Of a stretch of DNA of 64,000 bases, positions 30,338 through 39,038 are shown in pieces (position 1 is the first letter of the stretch; each line of letters opens with the position of its first letter). The notes under the pieces are model-generated. The model worked only from the letters and a program-made list of their open reading frames with translations, did not search any database and was not told the DNA's origin. The stretch comes from Mycobacterium sp. 852002-51961_SCH5331710 (GTDB taxonomy: Bacteria; Actinomycetota; Actinomycetes; Mycobacteriales; Mycobacteriaceae). Made by a program: the position numbers and the translations under genes. The stretch covers positions 30,573 to 94,572 of the forward strand of contig NZ_LZSQ01000086.1 in NCBI RefSeq assembly GCF_001665535.1, written 5' to 3'.

Positions 30338-31032
30338 GGCCACGAAGACTCCGTCGAGGCACACACCACGAGCTCGCGAACCTCACAGCCGGCCGGCTGG
30401 GAGAGCGCGAACACCACGGTGTCGGCCACGTGCTCGGGCTGGTTCAGCTTGGCGTCCGGTGACGGCTTGTACTGCTCGTCGCGGCTGTCGAAGAAGGCCG
30501 TGTGCATGCCGCCGGGAATCAACGTCGTCACGCCCACCTCTCCCGCGAGTTCGGCTGCCAGAGCGCGGGAGAATCCGACGACACCGAATTTGGAGGCGCA
30601 GTACGCGGTGGCGTCGCTGACGGCCTTGATGCCCAACGTCGATGCGCACGTGACGATCCGGCCGCCGGTGCTCTTCAAGTAGGGCAACGCCGACCGGATC
30701 ACGGCGGCCGTGCCGAGCAGGTTGACATGGATGACGCGTTCCCAGTCCTTGACCGCGACATCGTCGAGCTTGCCGCAGACGTCGGTGCCTCCCGCGGTGA
30801 ACACGCCGTGGATCTGACCGCCGACCTGATCGGCGAGCGTGCGCACCGCGGCGTCGACGGCCTCGGTGTCGGCGAGGTCGGCGCGCGCGAAGGCCACTCC
30901 CGGTTTCGGGTCGTTGCGGTCGATCACCAGCGGTGTACCACCCTGGCGTGCAACGGCTTCCACCGTCGCCGCACCGAGTCCCGATGCACCGCCGGTGATG
31001 ATGATGTTGCCCAGAGCCATTCCCAGAGCCAT
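30334..31032 (-). CDS. Short-chain dehydrogenase/reductase in the heptose operon
   Basis: A 232-residue classical SDR. Cofactor loop TGGASGLGAATVEAVA, catalytic S-x(12)-YxxxK as STLGIKAVSDATAYCASK. It is not the extended-SDR type of the ADP-heptose 6-epimerase HldD, so its role here is unclear: perhaps it reduces or oxidises a sugar intermediate. The start is ambiguous: ATG 31032 follows AAAGGA at a good distance, while ATG 31053 overlaps the hldE stop. The first codons hold a 12-bp tandem repeat (ATGGCTCTGGGA/C), so a third ATG at 31020 is also possible. Confidence 0.82.
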   Translation of the reverse strand: MALGMALGNIIITGGASGLGAATVEAVARQGGTPLVIDRNDPKPGVAFARADLADTEAVDAAVRTLADQVGGQIHGVFTAGGTDVCGKLDDVAVKDWERVIHVNLLGTAAVIRSALPYLKSTGGRIVTCASTLGIKAVSDATAYCASKFGVVGFSRALAAELAGEVGVTTLIPGGMHTAFFDSRDEQYKPSPDAKLNQPEHVADTVVFALSQPAGCEVRELVVCASTESSWP

Positions 31033-31049
31033 TGAGGATTCCTTTCGGT

Positions 31050-32405
31050 TCATGACCGCGCGGCGGCGATCAGGTTCGACGACGAGTAACCGGCGACGGT
31101 CGGCAGCAGCACGACCTCGCCGCCGTGGCGGCGGACCACGCCGGCCTCGGGGAGGTCGGCCTCGGTGTAGTCGCCGCCCTTGACCCAGACATCGGGCCGC
31201 AGTTGCTCCAGCGCCGCTTCGGGTGAGCGTTCGTCGAAGACGACGACGGCGTCGACGCAAGCCAGCGCGGCCAGCACCCGCGCCCTGTCCCGGTCCGCGA
31301 CGACGGGTCGCCGCGGACCCTTCAGCGCCCGAACGGAAGCATCGGAGTTGAGCAGCACCACCAACGCGTCGCCGAGATCGCGGGCCTGCCGCAACAGCCG
31401 GACGTGGCCGGTGTGCAGCAGGTCGAAGCACCCTCCGGTCGCGACCAGCCTGCCCCCGCGGCGGCGCAGCCGGTCCCGGACTTCGGCGATGTCCCCGGTG
31501 ATGGCGGTCGACGTTGCGGCCGAGGGTATTCCACCGACCGAGTCCGCGCTCGACACGCCGACCGCGCCGCCCGCGGCAACGAATCTGCTGGCGGCGTCCA
31601 CCGCGTCGGCGACGGCGCCCTGGATGTCCTTACCCGCGGCGAGCGCGATGGTGGCCGCGATTGCGAATCGGTCCCCCGCGCCGCAGGTGTCGCCGTGCCC
31701 GGACCGAGCGACTGAATCCCGCACGGGGTGGTGCTCGTTTCCGCTATCGGTGGCGACCAGTGCCCCCTTCGAGCCCAAGGTGATGCACACCGCCCGCGCG
31801 GCCCACCGTTCGCGCAGCGACTCCGCCGAGCGTCCCGCCGCCTCGTCCTGATTCGGCGTGACCAGCCAGCAGCCGGGCACCGGCTCGCTGCCGCGGGGAT
31901 GGGGGTCCCACACCGTCGGCACCCGCTGTGCGGTCCGCGCGAGCAGTTCTCGGATCTCCGTGTGCGCGGTGACGCCGCGACCGTAATCGGCCACGCAGAC
32001 CGCGGCCGCCGTACCGAGGATGTCGGAGACCTCGGCAGGCACCGGTGTGCCCGCCGCGGAACCGTCGCCGCGGTCAAGCCGCAGCATCGACTGCCCGGCC
32101 GCGCGAATTCGGGTCTTGCACACCGTGCTTCCGGTCAGTTCCAGTGCGATGAGCCGCACACCCGCGTCGGCCAGCAGGTCGGTCAGCGCCTGACCGTCGG
32201 CGTCGTCGCCGATCGCGGTCACCAGCACCACGTCGCATCCCGTGCGCGCGGCGAGCACCGCGGCCAGGCCGGCACCGCCGGGACGCCGCCAGATCCGTTC
32301 GGCGTCGACCACCGGTACGGGCGCCTCGGGGCTGAGCCGCGTTGCGGTGCCCTCGACGTCGAGGTCGAGCATCGAATCGCCGATGATCACCAAGGGCCTA
32401 TTCAT
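31050..32405 (-). CDS. hldE: Bifunctional heptose-7-phosphate kinase/heptose-1-phosphate adenylyltransferase HldE
   Basis: A 451-residue HldE (RfaE) fusion. Residues 1 to about 300 are a PfkB-type kinase: LVIIGDSMLDLDVEG, the substrate loop WRRPGGAGLAAVL, and the ATP/anion hole GDTCGAGDRF near 238-247. Residues about 318-451 are the nucleotidyltransferase: GGCFDLLHTGHVRLL with the HxGH motif, and VWVKGGDYTE. It phosphorylates heptose-7-phosphate at C1 and later adenylylates heptose-1-phosphate to ADP-heptose. Both halves keep their key residues. It overlaps gmhA by 8 bp. Confidence 0.93.
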   Translation of the reverse strand: MNRPLVIIGDSMLDLDVEGTATRLSPEAPVPVVDAERIWRRPGGAGLAAVLAARTGCDVVLVTAIGDDADGQALTDLLADAGVRLIALELTGSTVCKTRIRAAGQSMLRLDRGDGSAAGTPVPAEVSDILGTAAAVCVADYGRGVTAHTEIRELLARTAQRVPTVWDPHPRGSEPVPGCWLVTPNQDEAAGRSAESLRERWAARAVCITLGSKGALVATDSGNEHHPVRDSVARSGHGDTCGAGDRFAIAATIALAAGKDIQGAVADAVDAASRFVAAGGAVGVSSADSVGGIPSAATSTAITGDIAEVRDRLRRRGGRLVATGGCFDLLHTGHVRLLRQARDLGDALVVLLNSDASVRALKGPRRPVVADRDRARVLAALACVDAVVVFDERSPEAALEQLRPDVWVKGGDYTEADLPEAGVVRRHGGEVVLLPTVAGYSSSNLIAAARS

Positions 32406-32976
32406 GTGACACCCCCAGCAGTACCTCGTCGACGGCGATGCACAGCGCGTGCACCAGCAGGAGGTGGATCTCCTGCACGGTCGCGGTGGTCGGCGCTTCC
32501 ACGCAGATCGCGTCGTCGCAGACGGCGGCCAGTGGGTTCGGTTGCGGTCCCGTGAACGCCCATGTGGTCAGGCCGGTTTCGTGCGCGGCCTTGACGGCGG
32601 CGAGCACATTTGCGCTCGTACCGCTGGTCGACAGCGAGACGAGCACGTCACCCGGCCGCCCGTGTGCCCGCACACCCCTGGCGAACATCTCGTCGATGCC
32701 GTAGTCGTTGGCGATGGCCGTGAGCGCGGAGGTGTCGGCGTGCAACGAGATCGCCGACATCGGCATTCGCTCGTCGTGGAAACGGCCGACCAGTTCGGCG
32801 GTCAGATGTTGCGCCTCGGCCGCGCTGCCGCCGTTGCCGCACGCCAGAAGCCGGCCGCCGGTGGTGAGCACGTCGGCGAGCCGGCGACCCCAGGCGGCCA
32901 GCTTGGGCGCTTCGGGCGCGATGTGATCGGCTGCATGTGACAGTGCGCAGATGTGCGTCTGGATCGTCGGAATCAT
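32398..32976 (-). CDS. gmhA: Sedoheptulose-7-phosphate isomerase (phosphoheptose isomerase)
   Basis: A 192-residue SIS-domain enzyme that converts sedoheptulose-7-phosphate to D-glycero-D-manno-heptose-7-phosphate, the first step to ADP-heptose. Phosphate-binding CGNGGSAAEAQHLTAELVGRF, the SIS motif SLSTSGTSANVLAAV, and the catalytic EIHLLLVHALCIAVDE near the C-terminus are all present. ATG 32976 has GGAGGA upstream and overlaps the GT9 stop by ATGA. Confidence 0.93.
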   Translation of the reverse strand: MIPTIQTHICALSHAADHIAPEAPKLAAWGRRLADVLTTGGRLLACGNGGSAAEAQHLTAELVGRFHDERMPMSAISLHADTSALTAIANDYGIDEMFARGVRAHGRPGDVLVSLSTSGTSANVLAAVKAAHETGLTTWAFTGPQPNPLAAVCDDAICVEAPTTATVQEIHLLLVHALCIAVDEVLLGVSHE

Positions 32977-33992
32977 TGCCGTCCTCCAATTCGGTTGACC
33001 GCGTCGAGCAGTTCGTCGTCGGTGATGCCGTCGAGGCATGGATGGCCCGCCACCGGGCATACGCGGGCGCGGGTGAGCCGGCACGGAGCCTGCTGGTCAC
33101 CGAGGCGAACAACGTTGGCGCCGTATGGGCTCCACTGCGAGGCGGGTACGACGGGAGCAAAGAGGGAGACCACAGGGGTGCCGACGGCCGCGGCAAGGTG
33201 CGCAGGCCCGGTGTTGGGCGCGATCACCACGCGCGCGTCGGCGTAGACGGCCGCCAGCGTGTCGAGCGTGGTGCGCCCGCCGAGGTCGACGGCGATGTCC
33301 CCGGCGACGGCCGCGGTGAGATCGCGTTCGGAGGGGTCTCCGGTGACCACGACTCGGTGCCCCGCGCCGACGAGGGCTTCGACCATTCGGGCGCTGCGTT
33401 CCGGAGTCGGTCGGCGTGCGGGCACCGCGGCACCGGGATGGAAGACGACAAACGATCTGTCGCCCAACGTTTCCGCTAGCTCCGGACCCACCGGCGGTGG
33501 TTGTCGCACCCGCAGCATGCCTGCGTCGCCGGCGGGCAGTTCACAGCCGGCGGCCCGGGCCAGTGACAGCGCGCGCTCGGGTTCGGGTAGGCCATCCGGT
33601 ACGTGGTGTCGCAGGTCGAGCAGTGTTCCCGGATAGTCCTCGCTGATCGCCCCCACCCACGGCACCGAGGCCATCCGGCAGATCAACGCCAGCGGCAGCG
33701 GCGACTGGTGAAACGACGTGAACACGTAGACCCGTTCGGGGGCAAAGTCGCGCAACTGTTTGACCAAAGCCTCGACATGCCCCGCGGTCAATTCGGGTGA
33801 GTCGAAGTCGACCCACGGGGCCTGCCACTCGATGAGGTCGTCGACGCCTGGCAGCAGTTCGGCGGCGGCCCGCCCGCGCGGACCGGCGAGAAACGTGACC
33901 GCGTCGTGGGTTTCGGCGATGGCACGCACCGCGGGGCCGGTGATCAGAACATCACCGGCGCTGTCCGGACGCGCGACGACCGCCCTGCTCAT
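32973..33992 (-). CDS. GT9-family glycosyltransferase, heptosyltransferase-like (second)
   Basis: A 339-residue GT9 enzyme with AVVARPDSAGDVLITGPAVRAIA at the start and VVFHPGAAVPARRPTPERSARMVEAL plus APNTGPAHLAAAVGTPVVSLFAPVVPASQWSPYG in the donor half. It is clearly different from the first GT9 enzyme of the operon, so two separate heptose (or related) transfers are likely. The C-terminus has three Cys residues in CRLTRARVCPVAGHPCLDGI, often seen in this family. Coupled by four-base overlaps to gmhA and to the GT2-GmhB gene. Confidence 0.87.
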   Translation of the reverse strand: MSRAVVARPDSAGDVLITGPAVRAIAETHDAVTFLAGPRGRAAAELLPGVDDLIEWQAPWVDFDSPELTAGHVEALVKQLRDFAPERVYVFTSFHQSPLPLALICRMASVPWVGAISEDYPGTLLDLRHHVPDGLPEPERALSLARAAGCELPAGDAGMLRVRQPPPVGPELAETLGDRSFVVFHPGAAVPARRPTPERSARMVEALVGAGHRVVVTGDPSERDLTAAVAGDIAVDLGGRTTLDTLAAVYADARVVIAPNTGPAHLAAAVGTPVVSLFAPVVPASQWSPYGANVVRLGDQQAPCRLTRARVCPVAGHPCLDGITDDELLDAVNRIGGRQ

Positions 33993-35482
33993 CGGCACTC
34001 CGTCAGAACCATCGACACCGCCTCGTCGAGGGTCGTCGCCACCCGCGCCTTGACCCGGGCCTCGTCGATCTCGTGGGCGAGCGTGCGCGCAGTGGGCACC
34101 AGGATCGCGTCGGCGCCCGCGGCCAACGCGGCGTCGACATCCCCGCCGGTGTCGCCGATCATCACGCACCGAGACGCGGGCACCCCGAGCGCGGCGGCGG
34201 CGTCCTCAACCATGCCGGGAGACGGTTTCCGGCAACGGCACCCGTCCTCGGCGTCGTGCACGCACAGATGCCAGGAGTCGAACGGCCCCAGCGCCGCGTC
34301 GACCTCGGCGTTGACGGCTCGGAGTTGCTCTGCGCTGATCAACCCCTTCGCCACCCCGGACTGATTGCTCACGACGGCCAGCGGTAACCCTCTGCCGCGC
34401 AACCGATTCAATGCGCGTACGGCTCCCGGTAGCGAACGAACCCCGGCCGGATCGTTGAGATAGGGACCATCCTCGATGATCGTGTCGTCACGGTCGAGCA
34501 ACACCGCCAGCGGTGGATCGCGACGCGACGCGCGAAACTCCCACTCGCCGGCCAACCGGTGCCACACCGCGACCGGGGGGATCAGAACGCTGGTGAGGAG
34601 CATGCGACCGGCCTCGGTGACGGTTCGCGGTCCGGACCAGAATCGGCGAACGGCGAACTCCGCCGTCAGCGCCGCCCACACCGCACCGGCGATGCGTGCG
34701 ACGCGCCACCGCCCCACCAGGGTGCTCAGCGCGGCGACGACGGCGGCGGCGGTGGCCACGGAATGCACCTGTAGGCGGCCTCGGCCCTCACCGATTTCCG
34801 AGCGCCACCGCCTGCCGAATTTGCGGCGCAGCAGCGCGTTGTCACGGTTGCCGATCTGGGCGCGCACGCTGCTCATCAGCGTGGCGGTGGCGACCGGATG
34901 GGTGCATCGGCGGGCTCCGCGGACGATGGTATTGCCGTCCTGGGTGATTCGCAGGGCGATGTCCGAGTCCTCGCGGTACGCCCGGGGGAACCGTTCGTCG
35001 AATCCGCCGACGGCGACCAGGACATCGCGGCGAAACGCCATGTCGGCGGTGATCCACTTGGCCTCCGCGAGGCGCTGGGTGCGGCGTTCGTCGTCGGTGG
35101 CCCTGCGGCCGCCCACCCGCGGCACCTCGATCACGGCCTGCGATCCGACGGCCGCCTCCACCTCGGCCTTCGCCAGATCTTCGGACACCGCGACGAACCA
35201 ATTCGGTTGCGGGACAACGTCGTCGTCGAGAAAGCAGATCCAGTCGGCTTCGGTGGCGCGCCATCCCGTGTTGCGAGCAGCCGCGGGCCCTCGCCCGTCG
35301 CGTCGCAGCACCGTGACCGGAAGCCGCGACGTCACCTGCAGCGCGCCGTCCGGTTCGGGGCGGTCGTCGACGACGATCACCGCGGTCGGTGTCGGTCCGA
35401 CCGAACCGTCGAGTTCTGCGAGCAGCCGGTACAGCGACGGACGCCCGACCGTCGGCACGACGACTGCGAACGTCGGCGTCAT
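33989..35482 (-). CDS. Fusion of GT2 glycosyltransferase and heptose-1,7-bisphosphate phosphatase (GmhB)
   Basis: A 497-residue two-domain protein. Residues 1 to about 225 are a GT2 glycosyltransferase (VVVPTVGRPSLYRLLAEL, VIVVDDRPEPDG, DWICFLDDDVVPQPNWF with DxD, and GGFDERFPRAYREDSDIALR). A linker with one or two hydrophobic stretches follows. Residues about 345-497 are a HAD phosphatase of the GmhB type: LLDRDDTI, VVSNQSGVAKGL, the zinc loop CVHDAEDGCRCRKP, and CVMIGDTGGDVDAA. The HAD motif I has DRDDT rather than DxDGT, a conservative change. The phosphatase half would make heptose-1-phosphate between the two HldE steps. Confidence 0.88.
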   Translation of the reverse strand: MTPTFAVVVPTVGRPSLYRLLAELDGSVGPTPTAVIVVDDRPEPDGALQVTSRLPVTVLRRDGRGPAAARNTGWRATEADWICFLDDDVVPQPNWFVAVSEDLAKAEVEAAVGSQAVIEVPRVGGRRATDDERRTQRLAEAKWITADMAFRRDVLVAVGGFDERFPRAYREDSDIALRITQDGNTIVRGARRCTHPVATATLMSSVRAQIGNRDNALLRRKFGRRWRSEIGEGRGRLQVHSVATAAAVVAALSTLVGRWRVARIAGAVWAALTAEFAVRRFWSGPRTVTEAGRMLLTSVLIPPVAVWHRLAGEWEFRASRRDPPLAVLLDRDDTIIEDGPYLNDPAGVRSLPGAVRALNRLRGRGLPLAVVSNQSGVAKGLISAEQLRAVNAEVDAALGPFDSWHLCVHDAEDGCRCRKPSPGMVEDAAAALGVPASRCVMIGDTGGDVDAALAAGADAILVPTARTLAHEIDEARVKARVATTLDEAVSMVLTECR

Positions 35483-37134
35483 TCCGGCCTCCTCACAATG
35501 AACGGTCCGATCGCGAGGACGTCGATCGGGGCGCTGCCGAAGCACTCGAGCGCGTCGCGCGGGCTGTCCACCATGGGGCGCCCCGCCGTGTTGAAACTGG
35601 TGTTGACGATCACCGGGACGCCGGTGCGGGCAGCGAACCGGCTGATCGTGTCGTGCAGCAGCGGGTGGCTGCGACCGACGGTCTGGATGCGGGCCGTGCC
35701 GTCGACGTGGGTGATGGCGGGAATACGGTCGCGCCATTCGGCGGCGACCTCGTGCACGAACAACATGTACGGGCTCGGAATGGGCCCGCCGGAGAAGATC
35801 CCGGCGGCGTGCTCGGCCAGCACCATCGGTGCGACGGGTCGGAACTGTTCGCGACCCTTCACGGTGTTGAGCCGCTCCAGATTCTCGATGCGCCGAGGGT
35901 CGGCGAGAAGTGAGCGCTGCCCGAGCGCGCGGGGGCCGAACTCGGCGCGGCCCTGGAACCAGCCCACGAGTTTGTTGTCGGCCAACGCGTCTCCGATCGC
36001 GGCGGCCAGATCCGCGGGCCGCTCGTGCGGTATCGCCGCCTCGGTCAGCACCGCTTCGATCTCGTCATCGGAGAACCCGCGGCCCAACGCCGCCGACGGC
36101 ATCGGGGCGATCGGCTCACCGGCCTCCCCCGCCAGGGCCAGCGCCGCGCCCAGCGCCGTTCCCGAATCACCGGCGGCGGGCTGCACCCACACGTTCGAGA
36201 AGCCCCCACGGCAGTAGATCTTCGAATTCGCCACGCAATTCAGCGCGACTCCACCGGCCAGGCAGAGGCTTTGGTGATCGGTGCGCTCACGCAGCCACCC
36301 GACCAGGTCGAGCAACACCTCTTCCACGACCGTCTGGACGCTGCACGCCAGATCGGCGTGCTCTGGTTCGGGGCGGTCCAGCGCGTGTCCCTTGCCTGCG
36401 CCGGGCGCCCGGGCGGGCGTGATCGAATTCCAGTCCACCGGTTCGGTGCGGAAACCTCCGTCGTCGCAGGCATACACGGCTTCGCGGAAGCTGTCGGCGA
36501 ACCGCGGCGTTCCGTAGGACGCCATCGCCATCACCTTGTACTCGTCGCTCGACCGCTTGAATCCGAGGTGTTCGGTGAGGCTTTCGTAGAACAGACCCAG
36601 CGAGTGCGGCAGCGACTGTGTCGCGAGCACGTCGAGCTTGTGGTCGCGATAACTCCCGGCGAGCATCGAGGACCGCTCGCCGCGGCCGTCGACGACCAGC
36701 ACCGCGCAGTCCGGGTGCGGAGAGGCCAGCGCTGTCGATGCGGCGTGCGCGACGTGATGGCGGACGTGGCGCACGATGCCGGGATCGAGGCCGGGCAGCG
36801 CGGATTGGAGGAACCGCGGGGCGCGCTGAGCATAGAGTGTGCGCAGGTACTCCCAGTCGCGGTCCAAACCGTTGACGTCATCGGTGGACTCGTCCATCAG
36901 GCGGGGGTCGTACGAATAGCCGACCAGGTCCAGATCGGACGGCTTCAGCCCGGCCTGTTCGAGGCACCACCGCGCCGACTCGACGGGCAGCTCCCATGTC
37001 GAGAACGGCACGGCCTGCTTACCGTGCTTGCGTCGGGTGAATCGCTCCTCCTCGGCGGCCGCGACGATCTCACCGTCGATCACCAGCGCGGCAGCCGGGT
37101 CGTGAAACACCGCATTGATTCCGAGAATGCGCAT
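35479..37134 (-). CDS. NodU/TobZ-family O-carbamoyltransferase
   Basis: A 551-residue carbamoyltransferase. The N-terminal Kae1-like domain has MRILGINAVFHDPAAALVIDG, AAEEERFTRRKH, and the metal-binding VRHHVAHAAST; the C-terminal YrdC-like part has GWFQGRAEFGPRALGQRSLLADPR and PVIVNTSFNTAGRPMVDSPRDAL. Family members move the carbamoyl group from carbamoyl phosphate, via carbamoyl-AMP, to a sugar hydroxyl. In this operon a heptose or other residue of the glycan is the likely acceptor (inference). It overlaps the GT2-GmhB gene by ATGA. Confidence 0.92.
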   Translation of the reverse strand: MRILGINAVFHDPAAALVIDGEIVAAAEEERFTRRKHGKQAVPFSTWELPVESARWCLEQAGLKPSDLDLVGYSYDPRLMDESTDDVNGLDRDWEYLRTLYAQRAPRFLQSALPGLDPGIVRHVRHHVAHAASTALASPHPDCAVLVVDGRGERSSMLAGSYRDHKLDVLATQSLPHSLGLFYESLTEHLGFKRSSDEYKVMAMASYGTPRFADSFREAVYACDDGGFRTEPVDWNSITPARAPGAGKGHALDRPEPEHADLACSVQTVVEEVLLDLVGWLRERTDHQSLCLAGGVALNCVANSKIYCRGGFSNVWVQPAAGDSGTALGAALALAGEAGEPIAPMPSAALGRGFSDDEIEAVLTEAAIPHERPADLAAAIGDALADNKLVGWFQGRAEFGPRALGQRSLLADPRRIENLERLNTVKGREQFRPVAPMVLAEHAAGIFSGGPIPSPYMLFVHEVAAEWRDRIPAITHVDGTARIQTVGRSHPLLHDTISRFAARTGVPVIVNTSFNTAGRPMVDSPRDALECFGSAPIDVLAIGPFIVRRPE

Positions 37135-37142
37135 GGCTTACC

Positions 37143-38111
37143 TCAACTCCCCTGCAGCGCAACGGTTGCCGACTTCCGACGGAACCAATCGACGGTCGTG
37201 GACAAGCCTTGGGTGTAGCTGATTCGCGGTTGCCACCCGAGCAGCTCGCGCGCCAGCGTGATGTCGGGACACCGCCGTCGCGGATCGTCCTGGGGCACCG
37301 GGCGGAACTCGATCGGTGAATCGCTGCCGACCAGATCGCGGATGAGCTCGGCGATGCGTAACACCGTGAGCTCGTCGGGGTTGCCGACGTTGATCGGCCC
37401 GGTGCAGTCGGATTCGCCCAGCGCGATCAACGCCGCGACGGTGTCGTCGACGTAGCACAGCGACCGGGTCTGGGCGCCGGTCCCGTTGACCGTGATCGGT
37501 TCGCCCGCCAGCGCCTGGTGGCAGAACGTCGGCACGATGCGGCCGTCGTCGTGCCGCATCCGGGGTCCGTACGTGTTGAAGATCCGCGCAACGCCGATGT
37601 CGGCCGACCGTTCGCGCCGGTAAGCGAACGTCAACGCCTCGGCGAACCGTTTCGCTTCGTCGTACACGCTGCGCGGTCCGATGGGATTGACGTTCCCCCA
37701 ATAGGTTTCGGACTGCGGATGCTCCTGTGGGTCGCCGTAGACCTCGCTGGTCGACGCCAGCACCAGCCGTGCGCCGCATCGTTCTGCGTATTGCAGCATG
37801 TGCTCGGTGCCCAGTGCGCCCGTACGCAGCGTCTGGATCGGCAGCTGGAGATAGTCCACCGGCGAGGCGGGCGACGCCAGGTGGAAGACGGTGTCGATCT
37901 TCACGGGAAGATCAGGCAGCGCCTCGCTGATGTCGTGGCGGACGAAGCGGTATCCCGGGCGGTCGAGGAACAGGTCGGCCGCGGTCGGCGCGCTGGTGGA
38001 TGAATCGTCGACGCAGATCACCTCGACCCCGCGGTCGAGCAGTCGCTCGCACAGGTGCCCGCCGAGAAATCCGCCGCCGCCGGTGATCAGCGCGCGTTTG
38101 ATGTCATGCAT
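37143..38111 (-). CDS. NAD-dependent epimerase/dehydratase, probable UDP-xylose synthase
   Basis: A 322-residue extended SDR and the first gene of the heptose operon. The cofactor start is ALITGGGGFLGGHLCERLLDRG. The segments HLASPASPVDYLQLPIQTL, STSEVYGDPQEHPQ, the catalytic YDEAKRFAEAL, and ARIFNTYGPRM are characteristic of UDP-glucuronate decarboxylases, which make UDP-xylose. The UDP-glucuronate would come from the dehydrogenase at the other end of the operon. A related 4-epimerase cannot be wholly excluded. ATG 38111 is 37 bp from the divergent GT2 start. Confidence 0.85.
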   Translation of the reverse strand: MHDIKRALITGGGGFLGGHLCERLLDRGVEVICVDDSSTSAPTAADLFLDRPGYRFVRHDISEALPDLPVKIDTVFHLASPASPVDYLQLPIQTLRTGALGTEHMLQYAERCGARLVLASTSEVYGDPQEHPQSETYWGNVNPIGPRSVYDEAKRFAEALTFAYRRERSADIGVARIFNTYGPRMRHDDGRIVPTFCHQALAGEPITVNGTGAQTRSLCYVDDTVAALIALGESDCTGPINVGNPDELTVLRIAELIRDLVGSDSPIEFRPVPQDDPRRRCPDITLARELLGWQPRISYTQGLSTTVDWFRRKSATVALQGS

Positions 38112-38148
38112 CGTTTGCCCTCCGAATCTGCGGGTAGCCACCCCGGTC

Positions 38149-39033
38149 ATGCAGGACCGAGCCTCCCCCGACCTCTCGTTCGTGATAGCCAGTCGGAATC
38201 GCGCCACCGAACTCGCGACAGTGGCTGCCCGGCTGCTGGACACCACCACGTGCCCGATAGCCGTGGTGGACAACGCATCCACCGATGACACCGCCGCGAT
38301 CATCGACAGGATGGCTGCGCGGTCGGCGAACCGCCTCCAGCTCATCCGGCTCGACACCAATCGTGGCGCGGTCGGCCGCAACGTCGGGGTGGCGGCGTGC
38401 CCCACTCCGTACATCGCCTTCTGCGATGACGACTCCTGGTGGACGCCGGAGTCCCCGGCGGCCGCGGTGGAGGCGTTCGAACGGCATCCGTCGGTGGGAC
38501 TGCTCGCCGCGCGCACGATCGTGTGGCCGCAGCGCCGCGAGGATTCGTTCTCCACACAGCTGGCACACAGCGCTCTCGGCCGGCGACCGGACCTGCCGGG
38601 CCCGTCGATTCTCGGCTTCATGAGCTGTGCAGCCATAGTGCGCAAGCGGGCGTTTCAGCAGGCCGGGGGTTTCAGCGACATCCTGCACTTCCGCGGCGAA
38701 GAGCAACTGCTGGCGCTCGATATGGCTGCGGCCGGATGGGACCTCTGCTACCACCCCGAACTGGTGGCGATCCACCAGCCCTCCTCGGCGCGCGCCACGA
38801 CCGCCGCGCAGGCCGCACGGGTGCTGCGCAACGACGTGCTCACCACATGGTTGCGACGTCCGATTGGCCGCTGCCTGAACGCAAGTGGTCGAATGGTCGC
38901 CGCGGCGCTGCGTGATCGCGAACATGCCAAGGGCGCGGTCGAGGCGGTGGTTCGCCTTCCCGCGGTCGTCGCGCAGCGGCGCACGTTGCCCAGCGAGCTC
39001 GAGCGAGCGGTGCGTCTGCTGGAGTCGGGCTGA
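38149..39033 (+). CDS. GT2-family glycosyltransferase
   Basis: A 294-residue inverting glycosyltransferase. Visible: LSFVIASRNRATELATVAARLL, AVVDNASTDDTA, the GAVGRNVGVAACPTPYIAFCDDDSWW segment with the DDD metal site, and FRGEEQLLALDMAAAGWDLCY for acceptor binding. The donor sugar is unknown. It faces away from the heptose operon and shares a 37-bp promoter gap with it, so both must have compact promoters. ATG 38149 is used; the open frame upstream lies opposite the synthase gene. Confidence 0.85.
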   Translation: MQDRASPDLSFVIASRNRATELATVAARLLDTTTCPIAVVDNASTDDTAAIIDRMAARSANRLQLIRLDTNRGAVGRNVGVAACPTPYIAFCDDDSWWTPESPAAAVEAFERHPSVGLLAARTIVWPQRREDSFSTQLAHSALGRRPDLPGPSILGFMSCAAIVRKRAFQQAGGFSDILHFRGEEQLLALDMAAAGWDLCYHPELVAIHQPSSARATTAAQAARVLRNDVLTTWLRRPIGRCLNASGRMVAAALRDREHAKGAVEAVVRLPAVVAQRRTLPSELERAVRLLESG

Positions 39034-39038
39034 ACCGG

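Noticed and set aside
30334..31032. Reading the operon SDR as the ADP-heptose 6-epimerase HldD
   Set aside because: HldD is an extended SDR of about 310 residues with a different N-terminal pattern; this is a classical 232-residue SDR with a Ser-Tyr-Lys centre.
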